64,000 bases of DNA from Gallionella sp. UBA4121 (lineage in GTDB: Bacteria > Pseudomonadota > Gammaproteobacteria > Burkholderiales > Gallionellaceae). The position numbers were made by a program, and so were the translations under genes. Location of the stretch: contig DFWZ01000050.1 in NCBI GenBank assembly GCA_002381565.1, forward strand, positions 42,950 to 106,949, in the 5' to 3' direction. The notes under the pieces are model-generated. The model was not told the DNA's origin. It did not search any database and was given only the letters and a program-made list of their open reading frames with translations. Position 1 is the first letter of the stretch; the number at the start of each line of letters is the position of its first letter. This document shows, in pieces, positions 62,768-64,000 of this stretch.

Positions 62768-64000
62768 GCAAACAGAAGGTTCCAGGGCGGTTGCCGAGGC
62801 CATCGCGCTGTGTCGCCCGGAGGTGATCTGCGCCTATCCTATTTCGCCGCAGACGCACATCGTGGAAGCGCTCGGAGAAATGGTCAAAGCCGGCCGCCTG
62901 ACACCCTGCGAATTCATCAACGTGGAGAGCGAGTTCGCCGCGATGTCGGTGGCCATCGGCGCATCTGCAGCGGGCGCGCGTGCCTATACCGCGACCGCCT
63001 CGCAAGGTCTGCTGTTCATGGTCGAGGCGGTATATAACGCCTCGGGTTTAGGTCTGCCCATCGTGATGACGGTGGCGAACCGCGCCATCGGTGCGCCGAT
63101 CAACATCTGGAACGACCACTCGGATTCGCTCTCGCAACGCGATTCTGGCTGGATGCAACTGTTCGCCGAGACCAATCAGGAGGCGGTCGATCTGCACATT
63201 CAGGCGTTCCGGCTGGCCGAAGAATTATCCATGCCCATCATGGTGTGCATGGACGGCTTCATCCTGACTCACGCCTTCGAACGCGTGGACATTCCATCAC
63301 AGGAACAGGTCGATACCTACCTGCCGCCGTTCGAGCCGCGCCAGGTGCTCGATCCTGCCGAACCTGTCTCCATCGGTGCGATGGTGGGACCGGAAGCCTT
63401 CATGGAAGTAAAGTATCTTGCACATGCCAAACAGATGCAGGCGATTGAACGGATTCCGCAACTGGCCGCCGAGTTCAGTCAGGTATTCGGTCGCGACAGC
63501 GGCGGGCTTGTCCGCACCTATCGTTCTGATGACGCCGAAACCATCATCATCGCGATGGGCTCGGTGCTCGGTACCATCAAGGACACGGTCGACGAGATGC
63601 GCTGTGAGGGCCACAAGATCGGCGTACTCGGCATCATCAGCTACCGCCCGTTCCCGCTCGAACAGGTGCGCTGCGCACTGATTCACTGCAAACGCTTCCT
63701 GGTGCTGGAAAAAAGCCTCGCGGTCGGCATGGGCGGGATTGTCGCCACCGACGTGCGCATGGCGGTGACAGGAATGGGACTCAAAGGCTACACCGCGATT
63801 GCCGGCCTGGGTGGCCGAGCCATCCCGAAGTCCTCGCTGCACAAGCTGTTCCGTCATGCGGAAAAGGAAGACCTGCCGCCCGTCACCTTCCTTGATCTGG
63901 ACTGGGATGCCGTCAACAAACAGCAAGAACGCGAGCGGCATACCCGCAGATCCGGCCCCGTCGCCGAGAACATGCTGCACGACAAGGGCATCGTGTCGGC
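62760..64000 (+). CDS. porA: 2-oxoacid:ferredoxin oxidoreductase alpha subunit (3' end outside window)
   Basis: At least 413 residues with the family pattern: EAIALCRPEVICAYPISPQT, INVESEFAAMSVAIGASAAG, TATASQGLLFMVEAVYNASG, NIWNDHSDSLSQRDSGW. This is the pyruvate:ferredoxin-type alpha subunit with TPP-pyrimidine-binding and transketolase-like C-terminal domains (SVLGTIKDTVDEMRCEGHKIG). Starts in the porG stop region, so coupled. Beta and delta subunits would follow outside. Confidence 0.9.
   Translation, partial: MLKQTEGSRAVAEAIALCRPEVICAYPISPQTHIVEALGEMVKAGRLTPCEFINVESEFAAMSVAIGASAAGARAYTATASQGLLFMVEAVYNASGLGLPIVMTVANRAIGAPINIWNDHSDSLSQRDSGWMQLFAETNQEAVDLHIQAFRLAEELSMPIMVCMDGFILTHAFERVDIPSQEQVDTYLPPFEPRQVLDPAEPVSIGAMVGPEAFMEVKYLAHAKQMQAIERIPQLAAEFSQVFGRDSGGLVRTYRSDDAETIIIAMGSVLGTIKDTVDEMRCEGHKIGVLGIISYRPFPLEQVRCALIHCKRFLVLEKSLAVGMGGIVATDVRMAVTGMGLKGYTAIAGLGGRAIPKSSLHKLFRHAEKEDLPPVTFLDLDWDAVNKQQERERHTRRSGPVAENMLHDKGIVS

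Overview
The window reads as chromosome of a betaproteobacterium. The gene content (NasA/NirBD/NrtABC nitrate assimilation, Acr3-type arsenic resistance, GlnK-AmtB, a pyruvate:ferredoxin-type oxidoreductase, methionine synthase MetH) would suit the Nitrosomonadales/Gallionellales side of the class; that placement is inference from family resemblance, not a search.

Core region, 1-26864. A partial glutamate racemase, a stand-alone PDC-type sensor protein and purU come first. A minus-strand operon nrtA-nrtB-nrtC-nirB-nirD-nasA follows. It starts from a good sigma-54 promoter and a leader carrying an ANTAR-type double-hexaloop antiterminator overlapping a terminator. The likely cognate regulator, a NasT-like ANTAR protein, lies 6 kb away (17669-18244). 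Between them are a five-gene ArsP/thioredoxin-like operon, a BON protein, and arsR-arsC-acr3. An Aer-like chemoreceptor, amtB, glnK and a porin follow. The porin-glnK-amtB operon has its own sigma-54 promoter and an NtrC-type site, so nitrogen scavenging is coordinated across the window. A TorF-like porin, ubiK and comM close this part.

Accessory region, 26865-55925. A 29,061-bp Tn7-like transposon of the Tn6022/AbaR type is inserted in comM, with a 5-bp duplication GCGGC, TGTGAC/GTCACA termini and repeated TnsB-type sites. The tnsA-tnsB-tnsC-tniQ-tniE module sits at the right end; a TnsE-like gene sits alone at the left end. Its cargo looks like a defence island: an AvcD-like P-loop/deoxycytidylate deaminase with a small ORF and a folded non-coding stretch; a multiubiquitin/E1/DUF6527 ubiquitin-like operon whose ubiquitin gene is cut by an IS21-family element; a WYL regulator; a coupled cassette of a small HTH regulator plus three consecutive DNA methyltransferase-like genes, the last with a possible nuclease motif at its N terminus; and an XRE-ImmA/IrrE protease operon. 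The three-methyltransferase cassette is the best candidate here for an undescribed system.

Right flank, 55926-64000. The 3' part of comM, then psiE-like, metH, a PaiB-like FMN-binding gene, an FKBP lipoprotein, and the gamma and (partial) alpha subunits of a 2-oxoacid:ferredoxin oxidoreductase. A dispersed GC-rich repeat occurs upstream of metH, near 17.5 kb, and in frame inside nasA. I saw no rRNA, tRNA or CRISPR array.
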